A stretch of 64,000 nt of DNA from Oscillospiraceae bacterium (GTDB lineage Bacteria > Bacillota > Clostridia > Oscillospirales > Oscillospiraceae): assembly GCA_020025515.1 (NCBI GenBank), contig JAHHRZ010000008.1:34315-98314 (forward strand), given 5' to 3'. Below are positions 1 to 7,810 of this stretch, piece by piece. The position numbers and the translations under genes were made by a program. The notes under the pieces are model-generated. The model was given only the letters and a program-made list of their open reading frames with translations, did not search any database and had not been told where the DNA came from. Position 1 is the first letter of the stretch; each line of letters starts with the position of its first letter.

Positions 1-980
1 ACCAGAAGATTCCGTTCCGTATCCGCCGTGGTGGTGATGTCCACCCGGGAATGGTTGCCGCCGAAGAACACGGTATAGTGGTCCTTTTCCTTCAGTGCGT
101 CCTGGTCATACATGGAGCTTATGGTTTCTCCTGTATCGGCATAGGTTACAAAGTAATCAATGTCAGTTTGAGGGACATAGACCTCCACGGTGTCCAGTGT
201 GCTATGGCTGCCGCTCTTGGAGGACAAGGTTCCTTCAAAGGTGTCGGACACCGGATAGATTGTATATTCCTCCGTTTCGGGCAGGGAGAGATTCAGAGCG
301 GGAGCTATGGCCTGAAAGGCATAGTGGGCGGCCAGACTGGTCCAGTGGTGGTCGGTGCGGTAGTACAGGTATTCATCTTTATGCGCCATGAGGATATCGG
401 TCACATCCAGAAATGAAGCGCCGGTCAACTGGCTTTTGAGATGTTCCAGATCGGCCAGCTGGTCCCGGGCAGGGGCGTGTTTGGGCAGCTTGTCTGCATG
501 GACCGTGATGGCATTGGGGACCACGGTCATGACCATGTTTAGATCCGGATGCGTCTGAGCAAAGGTGCTGATGGCGGACATGTTGCGGGAGACCTGCTCA
601 TCATTGGGGTCACTGGGAATCTGGATCAAATAATCGTCACTGCCCAGATAGACACCCCCGGCTTCCTTCTGACCCAGAGCCTTGTTCATCCGCAGGTTCA
701 GAGAAATCCACATATCCCGTCCGGGAAATTGGTCTGCCACATAGCTGCCCAGATTTTTCAGGTAGCTGCCGTCAGCCAGAGCACTTAGGGAAAAGGCCGG
801 CTTTTGTGCCAGCTTTCGATTTTCAGTTTGAGAAAATTCCTTGTCTTTTATCAGAAACCCTAACAGCACGAAAAACGATACGGAGCCAACCAGCAAATAG
901 CGCAGCAGCACAGCCTGCAGACGGCGGTTCCTCTGAAAGGGAGAGCGCCGTCTGGTATGAGAAGTTTGTCTTTGTTTCAA
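1..980 (-). CDS. DHHW-family cell-surface protein, 3'-truncated by window edge
   Basis: The reading frame has a cytoplasmic basic N-terminus, one membrane helix at about residues 24-44, then ENRKLAQKP, typical of DHHW/AlgX-like proteins. The name-giving DHHW sequence lies in YRTDHHWT and a further FFGGNHSRVD segment follows. DHHW proteins accompany MBOAT acyltransferases in O-acetylation of secreted or wall polymers; they are SGNH-hydrolase relatives acting outside the membrane. The start is a TTG at 978-980, chosen because a GGAGG Shine-Dalgarno sits 7-8 bases upstream, overlapping the stop of the MBOAT gene, so the two are probably translationally coupled. No ATG is better placed. The C-terminus lies outside the window. 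Polymer substrate is unknown. Confidence 0.82.
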   Translation of the reverse strand, partial: MKQRQTSHTRRRSPFQRNRRLQAVLLRYLLVGSVSFFVLLGFLIKDKEFSQTENRKLAQKPAFSLSALADGSYLKNLGSYVADQFPGRDMWISLNLRMNKALGQKEAGGVYLGSDDYLIQIPSDPNDEQVSRNMSAISTFAQTHPDLNMVMTVVPNAITVHADKLPKHAPARDQLADLEHLKSQLTGASFLDVTDILMAHKDEYLYYRTDHHWTSLAAHYAFQAIAPALNLSLPETEEYTIYPVSDTFEGTLSSKSGSHSTLDTVEVYVPQTDIDYFVTYADTGETISSMYDQDALKEKDHYTVFFGGNHSRVDITTTADTERNLL

Positions 981-995
981 AGCAGCAACCTCCGA

Positions 996-2405
996 TCAGA
1001 ATTGGAAATACAGGAATGAAGAATAGGTGCTGACCATCATACCTGCAATGCACAGCATGAGCAAAACGGCATACCACACCATGGATAGGTATACAGAACG
1101 CCTACTGCCGTAAAGCAGGCCATTGCCCAGTTTGGCACACACAGGCAGAGCGCCTATCACGGAAATGACCAGAACCAGGAAACAGCCGGACAGATAATAA
1201 CGGGCCGTGCCGTCTACAAAACCATTGGCACCCATACCGAACATTCTGCTCAACCACAGAAAAGCACTTCCCAGGCTGGGAGAGAAGAAGAACACCCAGC
1301 CGATAAGCACCAGAAGCAGGGTGGTAATATGCCTGACAAAACCTGGAATTTTTTCTAAAACATTCTTCAGAACGAACTTTTCCAGAATCAGAAGCCCGCC
1401 GTAATAGAGGCCCCAGAAAATAAAGTTCCAGTTGGCACCGTGCCAGATACCTGTCAGAGACCACACAACCAGCAGATTTCGGATGATTTTCCAGGTGCTG
1501 ACCCGGCTTCCGCCCAGAGGGATATATACATAGTCCCGGAACCAACTGCCCAGAGAAATATGCCAGCGTCTCCAGAATTCTGCAATGCTGGACGAAACAT
1601 AAGGATAATCAAAGTTCTTTTCAAACTGGAAGCCGAACATCTGCGCCAAACCAATGGCCATATCGGAGTACCCGCTGAAGTCAAAATACAGCATCAATGC
1701 GTAAGTAATGGTGCCCAACCAGGCGGTCATTACGCTGATGTCGCCGGAAGGCAGGGCAGTTACCCCATAGAAGGTGGTTCCCAACGTGTTGGCCAACAGC
1801 ACTTTTTTACTAAGGCCAATGAGGAAAAGCCGGGCACCGGTGCCGAAGGTGATTCTGTTGAGCGTCCGACTTTTCAGCTGCTCTTCCATGACGGCATACT
1901 GCACGATGGGACCGGAGACCAATTTGGGAAAGAAAGTTACATACAAGGAAAATTGCAGCAGATTCCGGGCCGCAGGTGCCCGATCCCGGTACACATCATA
2001 GAGATAAGACAAAATAGAGAAGGTAAAGAAGGAGACACCAATGGGCATGGGCAATGGCCGGGAGGAAAAGGAAGCGCCAAACACAGCATTGATGTTCTCC
2101 AACAAAAAGCCCCAATATTTGAAAAAGCCCAGCAAAAGCACATTAACAACAACGGAGGTGATAAGAGTCCGCTTTGCTCCCATGGGGTTGTCGGCTTTCT
2201 TCTGGGCAGCCATTTGAAGACCGGAAAAATAGTTGAACAGGATAATGAGGGCCAACAGAAACAGGTATTCCGGTGTGCCCCAGGAGAAAAATACCAGACT
2301 TGCCAGCAGCAGAAGAATGTTTTTTCCCGGTCTGGGCATGATGGCGTGGAGCAGCACAATGGCGGGGAAAAAGATAAACAGAAAGCTCAGATCATTAAAT
2401 GCCAT
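996..2405 (-). CDS. MBOAT-family membrane-bound O-acyltransferase
   Basis: A 469-residue polytopic membrane protein of the AlgI/DltB class. MBOAT hallmarks are visible: PIGVSFFTFSILSYLYDVYR near residue 120, FPKLVSGPIVQY, the FWRRWHISLGSWFRDYVYIPLGG block and the presumed catalytic histidine in SLTGIWHGANWNF. These enzymes move acyl groups across the membrane to an extracellular acceptor. It is the third gene of a four-gene minus-strand operon (SGNH, DUF4358, MBOAT, DHHW) and its stop codon overlaps the ribosome-binding site of the DHHW gene. The neighbours indicate polysaccharide or wall-polymer O-acetylation rather than teichoic acid D-alanylation, because DltA and DltC are missing. The exact polymer is not determined by the sequence. 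Confidence 0.92.
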   Translation of the reverse strand: MAFNDLSFLFIFFPAIVLLHAIMPRPGKNILLLLASLVFFSWGTPEYLFLLALIILFNYFSGLQMAAQKKADNPMGAKRTLITSVVVNVLLLGFFKYWGFLLENINAVFGASFSSRPLPMPIGVSFFTFSILSYLYDVYRDRAPAARNLLQFSLYVTFFPKLVSGPIVQYAVMEEQLKSRTLNRITFGTGARLFLIGLSKKVLLANTLGTTFYGVTALPSGDISVMTAWLGTITYALMLYFDFSGYSDMAIGLAQMFGFQFEKNFDYPYVSSSIAEFWRRWHISLGSWFRDYVYIPLGGSRVSTWKIIRNLLVVWSLTGIWHGANWNFIFWGLYYGGLLILEKFVLKNVLEKIPGFVRHITTLLLVLIGWVFFFSPSLGSAFLWLSRMFGMGANGFVDGTARYYLSGCFLVLVISVIGALPVCAKLGNGLLYGSRRSVYLSMVWYAVLLMLCIAGMMVSTYSSFLYFQF

Positions 2406-2417
2406 CTCAAGCCCTCC

Positions 2418-2909
2418 TTACAGTGCATCCAGAAATGCCTTGTGCGCCTCTGCAGACCTGGCATTTACTACGAACAGAACATAATTTCCACGAATCTCTA
2501 TGACTGCATGGTTGGTGAGGAGGTCATACTGCTCTACACCATAGCCTTCAAAGGTGGTTTTTTGTGTGTTGATTCGTGCTTCAATGGCGCTGCGCACGGC
2601 CTCTTGCTGGGAAATGTCGGAAAGTTTCAGAATCAGAAGTTCTTCGGCCATCATGTTGGTAGTGGGGTAGTAGAGGATGCAGGCGTCAAAGCTGGAAGGG
2701 TCCAGCCCGTAGAAGCGCTTGACCAACTGGTTGTCGGCTTTGAGCATGTTTTCCATATCGATTTGCTCCATTACCGCAGCGGCAACTGCCTCCGGATCCG
2801 CATCGCTGATGGTGTTGGCGTTGGTGTTGAACATGGACACAAGGGAAATCACCGCCACCAGAACCAGTGCCCAGCGAAGACATTCAAAAGTAGTTATCTT
2901 TTTATTCAT
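2418..2909 (-). CDS. DUF4358 secreted/membrane-anchored protein
   Basis: A 163-residue protein with one N-terminal helix (about residues 10-28, LRWALVLVAVISLV) and an extracellular domain resembling DUF4358, a family of unknown function seen in Clostridia. FDACILYYPTTNMMAEELLI and the RSAIEARINTQ segment are the recognisable parts. The start is the ATG at 2907-2909, with GGAGG upstream and an ATGA overlap with the stop of the SGNH hydrolase; a longer in-frame extension upstream lies inside that neighbour and is not believed. Its place between the hydrolase and MBOAT suggests an accessory role in polymer acylation. That role is inferred from neighbourhood only. Confidence 0.78.
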   Translation of the reverse strand: MNKKITTFECLRWALVLVAVISLVSMFNTNANTISDADPEAVAAAVMEQIDMENMLKADNQLVKRFYGLDPSSFDACILYYPTTNMMAEELLILKLSDISQQEAVRSAIEARINTQKTTFEGYGVEQYDLLTNHAVIEIRGNYVLFVVNARSAEAHKAFLDAL

Positions 2910-3709
2910 TCTATTTCCTCCGTCAGCTGGGTCACAACCAAGTGGCTGGACCAGTAGGGATAGAGCTCCCGACGGAAATGGATGCCGTCCACATCCCACA
3001 GGTCGGCGTGCTGCTGGGCCACTATATCGCAGTTGGCAAACAGAATGTGGTTCTCTTTGCAGGCCTGCCCCAGTGCCTCACTCCATTCGGGAATGTGGCG
3101 CCACTGCTTGGAACGGTCAAAGGCCGGAGCCTGGGCGGGCATGATGGAGCTGACCACGATGGTTGCATCGGGGAGCTTTTCCTGCAGTTCCTGTATAATT
3201 TTCATATATTCCGCCACGTACTCCTGGGGGGTGCTCCAATAGCCGATGGAGATATCGTTCAAGCCATAGCACAGATAGATGGTAGCAGGGTTCAGGGCAA
3301 CCAGGGCGTCCATGTGATCGGCGATGTTGCGGATGGTATGTCCGCCATCTGCAAACACCCGGCCCTTATCCACGAATTCGTAGTACCAAAAACCCACTGC
3401 CCGGGAGTCTCCCACAATGGCGGCATCTTTAAAGAAAGAAAACGGGTCCAAAGCGCCGCTGCTGAGCTGGGCGATCAGCTCATCCCGCTGGGCCTCCAAT
3501 TTCTTTTTGTGGATTTCCTTGCGTACCTTGGTCACTTCGTCGGGGTCCTTCTTTTCTAAGGATTCCAGATAAGCGATGCCGGCGGCAATCTCATCTTTTG
3601 CCGGTGGCCTGCTCACGAGCTTGACAAGCACCACAATCAAAACCGTTGCCAGCAGAATTCCTGCAATGGCAACGGACAGAATTGGCACAGATATACGCTT
3701 CTTTTTCAT
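2906..3709 (-). CDS. SGNH/GDSL-type hydrolase with membrane anchor
   Basis: A 267-residue protein: N-terminal membrane helix (about 8-31), a charged helical stretch (residues 38-80), then an SGNH hydrolase domain. Block I is AAIVGDSRAVGF with the nucleophile serine, the GLNDIS segment supplies the oxyanion asparagine, and DVDGIHF carries the catalytic Asp/His pair. Such enzymes esterify or deacetylate cell-surface polymers. It is the first gene of the O-acetylation operon, preceded by a convincing promoter, and overlaps DUF4358 by four bases. Direction of the reaction (transfer or removal of acetyl) cannot be told from sequence. Confidence 0.85.
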   Translation of the reverse strand: MKKKRISVPILSVAIAGILLATVLIVVLVKLVSRPPAKDEIAAGIAYLESLEKKDPDEVTKVRKEIHKKKLEAQRDELIAQLSSGALDPFSFFKDAAIVGDSRAVGFWYYEFVDKGRVFADGGHTIRNIADHMDALVALNPATIYLCYGLNDISIGYWSTPQEYVAEYMKIIQELQEKLPDATIVVSSIMPAQAPAFDRSKQWRHIPEWSEALGQACKENHILFANCDIVAQQHADLWDVDGIHFRRELYPYWSSHLVVTQLTEEIE

Positions 3710-3752
3710 TTAAATACTCACACTGCCTCTTTCTCAATTTTTACCAAGCAAT

Positions 3753-3781
3753 ATTATACAATAAATCGACAATTTCTGCAA
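3753..3781 (-). promoter_or_regulatory. SigA-type promoter of the O-acetylation operon
   Basis: On the minus strand TTGCAG (3776-3781) and TATAAT (3753-3758) are separated by 17 bases, about 45 bases before the SGNH start codon. The rest of the 330-base gap up to the MATE gene is AT-rich and shows no gene. Confidence 0.75.
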
Positions 3782-4041
3782 TGAAATTCTTTCCTTTATT
3801 GCCGTACATAATTGTCTTAAATTTTACAGTATTGCGGGATTTCTCGAAGAGACTGGTGTATTTTTACAAAGCTCTCCATAAAAGAAAACCAGCAGAGAAA
3901 AACAAAAGGAAGAAAAATCAGGATGGCGCATAATTCCCTATCATTGCACCTGAATTTTGCCGAAAAAGCAGGAAAATCCCATGGACAAAATGAAGGTTCC
4001 GTGATAGAATCCTCTGGACAATGACAAAGGAGCGTGAGAAT

Positions 4042-5400
4042 ATGAAGCGGAGACAATCGCCGCAGCAGATTACCGAAGGCGTGATCTGGAAGCAGCTGCT
4101 TATCTTTTTCTTCCCGATTTTGTTGGGAAGCTTTTTTCAGCAGATGTACAACACAGTGGATACCATTGTGGTAGGTCGCTTTGTTGGAAGAGGAGCTTTG
4201 GCAGCAGTGGGTTCCACCACAGCACTGATTAACCTCACCAATGGCTTTTTTATTGGACTGAGTACCGGTGCTACCGTGATTATTTCCCAATACTTTGGGG
4301 CCCGGGATGAGAAGTCGGTGGACAAGGCCCTCCATACCGGCATGACCTTGGCTGTGATTTTGGGCCTGATTGTTATGGCGGTGGGATTTCTTGCAGGACC
4401 TTACATTCTGGAGCTGATCCAGACACCGGCAAATTGCATGGAAGATGCGACCCGATATGCCAAAGTGTACTTTTTAGGTGCAGTGGCCTCCATGATCTAT
4501 AATATGGGTGCCGGTATCCTGAGAGCCATGGGCGATTCCCGGCGGCCCATGATCTTTTTGATCGTGGCGTGCCTTGTGAATATTGTAATGGATCTGGTTT
4601 GTGTAGTGGTGCTTAAAATGGGCGTTGTGGGTGCTGCTGTAGCTACGGTATTTTCTCAGGTAGTCAGTGCAATTCTGGTGCTGGTGGTCCTGGGGAATCT
4701 GCCGGAGACGTATCGGCTGTCTCTGCGGAAGCTGCGGCTCCATGGAAGTATGCTGCCCCAGCTTCTGAAAGTGGGCATCCCTGCGGGTCTGCAATGTACC
4801 ACCTTCGATTTGTCCAACATGCTGATCCAGTCCGGCATTAACTCCTTTGGTGAGGTCACCATCGCTGCCTGGACAGCCATCAGTAAGACCGATGCCATCA
4901 TTTGGATGATCAACAGTGCCTTCGGCATGGCAATCACCACCTTCGTGGGTCAGAACTTTGGTGCCCGGCGATACGACCGGGTCCGCAGAAGTGTCTGGGT
5001 TTGCCTCGGCATGAGTGTGTGCTCCGTGGCAGTGCTCAGTGCGGTGGTTCTTGTGCTGCGAGAATTTATTCTGGGAATTTATATTGTCGATCCGGAGGTC
5101 ATCAAGGCGGGTGCCTACATTATGCTGTGGATTTCTCCCTTCTATGCCCTCTTTGTGCCGGTAGAGGTCTTTGCGGGAGCCATGCGGGGAACGGGGTATT
5201 CCGTGGTGCCGACGGTTATTTCCTGCATCTGCGTGTGTGCCATGCGTGTGCTGTGGGTGGCGGTTATTGTCAGCCGCTTCCATACCGTGGAGATGCTGGC
5301 CCTGGCCTATCCCGTTACCTGGGCGCTGGCTGCCATCACATTCTTTATTGTATATCTTCGAGGCAAATGGCTCAAAAAGCCCGCTGCCGCCATGCAATAA
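4042..5400 (+). CDS. MATE-family multidrug/metabolite exporter
   Basis: A 452-residue, 12-helix protein of the multidrug and toxic compound extrusion superfamily (NorM/DinF-like). It has the duplicated six-helix halves, with FFFPILLGSFFQQMYNTVDT in helix 1 and the paired PAGLQCTTFDLSN segment in the second half. Such proteins export cationic compounds using Na+ or H+ gradients. The start is placed at the ATG at 4042 because AAAGGAG lies nine bases before it; the in-frame ATG at 4021 has no ribosome-binding site. The gene is single, closed by a strong terminator. A second MATE gene (23385-24752) lies in the window on the other strand. Substrate unknown. Confidence 0.9.
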   Translation: MKRRQSPQQITEGVIWKQLLIFFFPILLGSFFQQMYNTVDTIVVGRFVGRGALAAVGSTTALINLTNGFFIGLSTGATVIISQYFGARDEKSVDKALHTGMTLAVILGLIVMAVGFLAGPYILELIQTPANCMEDATRYAKVYFLGAVASMIYNMGAGILRAMGDSRRPMIFLIVACLVNIVMDLVCVVVLKMGVVGAAVATVFSQVVSAILVLVVLGNLPETYRLSLRKLRLHGSMLPQLLKVGIPAGLQCTTFDLSNMLIQSGINSFGEVTIAAWTAISKTDAIIWMINSAFGMAITTFVGQNFGARRYDRVRRSVWVCLGMSVCSVAVLSAVVLVLREFILGIYIVDPEVIKAGAYIMLWISPFYALFVPVEVFAGAMRGTGYSVVPTVISCICVCAMRVLWVAVIVSRFHTVEMLALAYPVTWALAAITFFIVYLRGKWLKKPAAAMQ

Positions 5401-5404
5401 CCAA

Positions 5405-5439
5405 ATGGTGCTGTCTCACCCGGGACAGCACCATTTTTC
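5405..5439 (+). terminator. Rho-independent terminator of MATE gene
   Basis: Perfect 11-bp stem (ATGGTGCTGTC with its complement) followed by five T residues directly after the MATE stop codon. Confidence 0.92.
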
Positions 5440-5617
5440 TGTAAAAAGAAAGCGGAAGGGACTGAAAACCATGGGCCCGGGAAGGTTTCTTCGCTTTCTG
5501 ACAGAAAATAACCGTAAATACAGAAAATGCAGAGGTATTCTTTTTTACACTCGGCAGGACTTTGTTGCAATATGCATAAAATTTTTGAATTTTCTAAAAT
5601 GTTTCGTGCAAATTGTC

Positions 5618-5646
5618 TTGACAACCGGGGGGGAAGCATATAGAAT
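5618..5646 (+). promoter_or_regulatory. SigA-type promoter upstream of rny
   Basis: TTGACA (5618-5623) and TAGAAT (5641-5646) with 17-base spacing. It lies about 280 bases before the rny start, implying a long untranslated leader. Confidence 0.8.
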
Positions 5647-5652
5647 AGAAAC

Positions 5653-5900
5653 TGGATTGGTTTACTGGTGGACAAGTGTGGGGAATTTGTCGAACCGGTG
5701 TTACTTTTTCTATGGAAGATCCGGTTTATTATCGTCTAAATATCTGCTGTTTGGCTGGATTTTTGTGTTTTTAAGTATATTGTTGGGGCAGTTCCCGCTT
5801 TGCTGAAAACGACAGAGGCGCCTTTTCCCAGGGGGGAGAGGGGGCCTTTGTATCCTGTACAATGGAAAGATGAAGCAATGATACCGCCGGAAAACCAAAA
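5653..5900 (+). ncRNA. Structured leader or small RNA upstream of rny (candidate)
   Basis: The transcript expected from the 5618 promoter contains a long hairpin: ACTGGT (5664-5669) plus GACAA (5671-5675) pair with TTGTC (5687-5691) plus ACCGGT (5694-5699), allowing one G-U pair. A second stem pairs ATCCGG with CTGGAT near 5718-5760, and a C/G-rich hairpin lies near 5820-5850. No reading frame with a ribosome-binding site was found. It could be an mRNA leader or an independent RNA. I do not recognise a known family. Confidence 0.4.
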
Positions 5901-5928
5901 CTAAATAAAGGAGGTGTGTTGCTGAGTT

Positions 5929-7479
5929 ATGGAACCCTTACAGATCGTATTGCTGATCGTCGGCTTCGTGGCTGCTGCAATTGTATTTTTCTTCGTGGGT
6001 GTCACTTATCGCAAGAAGGTGGCCGAGCGTGAAATTGGCAGTGCCGAAGACGAAGCTACTCGTATCATCAACGAGGCCATCCGCAGCGGTGAGAGCAAGA
6101 AGAAAGAGCTGCTGCTGGAGGCAAAAGACGAAATCCATAAATCGCGCACCGAGCATGAAAAGGAAGTCAAGGAGCGCCGCAGCGAGCTGACCAAGCAGGA
6201 ACGCCGTCTGCAACAGAAAGAAGAGACCCTGGACAAGAAGATGGACACCTACGAACGCAAGGAAGAGGAGCTGTCCAAAAAGCAAGCCGCCATTGTGGCA
6301 ACACAAAATGAGGTCAATCTCATTAAGAAAAGCCAGATGGATGTGCTGGAAAAGATCTCCGGCCTGACCCAGGAGGATGCCAAAAAGTACCTGCTGGACA
6401 GCGTGGAGTCTGAGGTCCGCCACGAAACCGCCATGAAGATCAAAGAGGTGGAAACCCAGCTGAAGGATGAGGCTGAGCAGACCGCCCGTGAGATCATTGC
6501 AACTGCAATTCAGCGCTGTGCCGCTGACCATGCCGCAGAGACCACCGTATCCGTGGTGCCTCTGCCAAACGATGAGATGAAGGGCCGCATCATTGGCCGT
6601 GAGGGCCGGAATATCCGCACCCTGGAGACCATCACCGGCGTAGATCTCATCATCGACGACACCCCCGAAGCCATTACCGTTTCTTCCTTCGATCCCGTCC
6701 GCCGGGAGATCGCCCGTCTGGCTCTGGAAAAGCTCATTGCCGATGGACGCATCCATCCCACCCGCATTGAGGACATGGTGGAGAAGGCCCGCCGGGATGT
6801 GGACCGCACCATTAAGGAAGAGGGCGAACGCGCCTGTTATGAGACCGGCATCCACAATCTCCATCCTGAGCTGGTGAAGATTCTGGGCCGTCAGAAGTAC
6901 CGTACCTCTTATGGTCAGAATGTTCTGAACCACTCCATCGAGGTCGCCCACATTGCAGGCCTTCTGGCCTCTGAGCTGGGGGTGGATGTGCCTCTGGCCA
7001 AGCGTGCAGGTCTGCTGCATGACCTGGGTAAGGCTGTGGACCATGAGATGGAAGGCAGCCATGTCCAGCTGGGCGTGGAGCTGGCCCGGAAGTACAAGGA
7101 AAGCCCCGCTGTCATTCATGCCATCGAGGCCCACCACGGCGATGTGGAGCCGCAGACCGTCATTGCCTGCCTGGTTCAGGCAGCGGATGCCATTTCTGCC
7201 GCCCGTCCCGGCGCCCGCCGTGAAAATGTGGAAAACTATATCCGCCGTCTTCAGAAGCTGGAAGAGCTTACCGGCTCCTATCCCGGCGTAGAGAAGGCAT
7301 TTGCCATTCAGGCTGGCCGAGAGGTTCGGATCATGGTAAAGCCCGAGGAGGTCACGGAGGACAACATGATCATTCTGGCCCGGGACATTGCCCGGAAGCT
7401 GGAATCCGAGCTGGAATACCCCGGTCAGATCAAGGTCAACGTGATCCGGGAAACCAAGGCTGTGGAATACGCAAAGTAA
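5929..7479 (+). CDS. rny: Ribonuclease Y
   Basis: A 516-residue endoribonuclease that starts bulk mRNA decay in Firmicutes. N-terminal membrane helix (IVLLIVGFVAAAIVFFF), a long charged coiled coil (about residues 30-190), a KH RNA-binding domain with GRIIGREGRNIRTLE, and a catalytic HD domain with HSIEVAHIAGLLA and HDLGKAVDHEMEGSH. Length matches the family. A strong AAAGGAGG lies upstream of the ATG. The gene is alone between its own promoter/leader and a terminator. The unusually long leader raises the possibility of autoregulation, which is inference. Confidence 0.97.
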   Translation: MEPLQIVLLIVGFVAAAIVFFFVGVTYRKKVAEREIGSAEDEATRIINEAIRSGESKKKELLLEAKDEIHKSRTEHEKEVKERRSELTKQERRLQQKEETLDKKMDTYERKEEELSKKQAAIVATQNEVNLIKKSQMDVLEKISGLTQEDAKKYLLDSVESEVRHETAMKIKEVETQLKDEAEQTAREIIATAIQRCAADHAAETTVSVVPLPNDEMKGRIIGREGRNIRTLETITGVDLIIDDTPEAITVSSFDPVRREIARLALEKLIADGRIHPTRIEDMVEKARRDVDRTIKEEGERACYETGIHNLHPELVKILGRQKYRTSYGQNVLNHSIEVAHIAGLLASELGVDVPLAKRAGLLHDLGKAVDHEMEGSHVQLGVELARKYKESPAVIHAIEAHHGDVEPQTVIACLVQAADAISAARPGARRENVENYIRRLQKLEELTGSYPGVEKAFAIQAGREVRIMVKPEEVTEDNMIILARDIARKLESELEYPGQIKVNVIRETKAVEYAK

Positions 7480-7501
7480 TTTTCATTTACAATGAAACCA
7501 T

Positions 7502-7541
7502 AAAAGGGTGTGCCTGCACAATGTGGGGCACACCCTTTTTG
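7502..7541 (+). terminator. Terminator of rny
   Basis: Stem AAGGGTGTGCC with its complement, followed by five Ts, starting 23 bases after the rny stop. Confidence 0.92.
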
Positions 7542-7572
7542 CAGATTGCAAACGATATGGAACCAATGCCGA

Positions 7573-7601
7573 TTGCATTTGCCTGACGGCTTTGGTAAAA
7601 T
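7573..7601 (+). promoter_or_regulatory. Promoter of sigma-factor fusion gene
   Basis: TTGCAT (7573-7578), 17-base spacer, TAAAAT (7596-7601). The second sigma-fusion gene in the window has a matching arrangement (TTGCAA, 17 bases, TAAAAT). About 120 bases of leader follow before the first small ORF. Confidence 0.6.
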
Positions 7602-7721
7602 AGAAATGTCACGGCCTGCAATGGGATTGACTTTGAAATGAAACAGAATTTTCCTGAAAAGAGGAACCCGATAAAACTTTATATACTGCTGATTTGTCTA
7701 AGAGATAGAGGGGGCAGAATT

Positions 7722-7790
7722 ATGGGAGATTCTGAGTTTGGACCGTTTTATAAAAATCTCACAAAAGGGCACTGCCTTCCAAGGCATTGA
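7722..7790 (+). CDS. Possible 22-codon leader peptide upstream of sigma fusion
   Basis: ATG at 7722 is preceded by AGAGGGGGC at good spacing and opens a 22-codon frame (MGDSEFGPFYKNLTKGHCLP then RH) ending at TGA 7788-7790, 20 bases before the sigma-factor start. The Shine-Dalgarno is better than that of the sigma gene itself, so translation could influence expression of the next gene. No homologue is recognised and chance cannot be excluded for so short a frame. Confidence 0.35.
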   Translation: MGDSEFGPFYKNLTKGHCLPRH

Positions 7791-7810
7791 AAAGAAAGAG
7801 AGTGAAGTTA

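Noticed and set aside
1440..2957. Long open frame on the plus strand (505 codons) across the MBOAT and DUF4358 genes
   Set aside because: It is antisense to clear membrane and domain-bearing genes and its predicted protein has no coherent domains. It is a shadow of the real frames.
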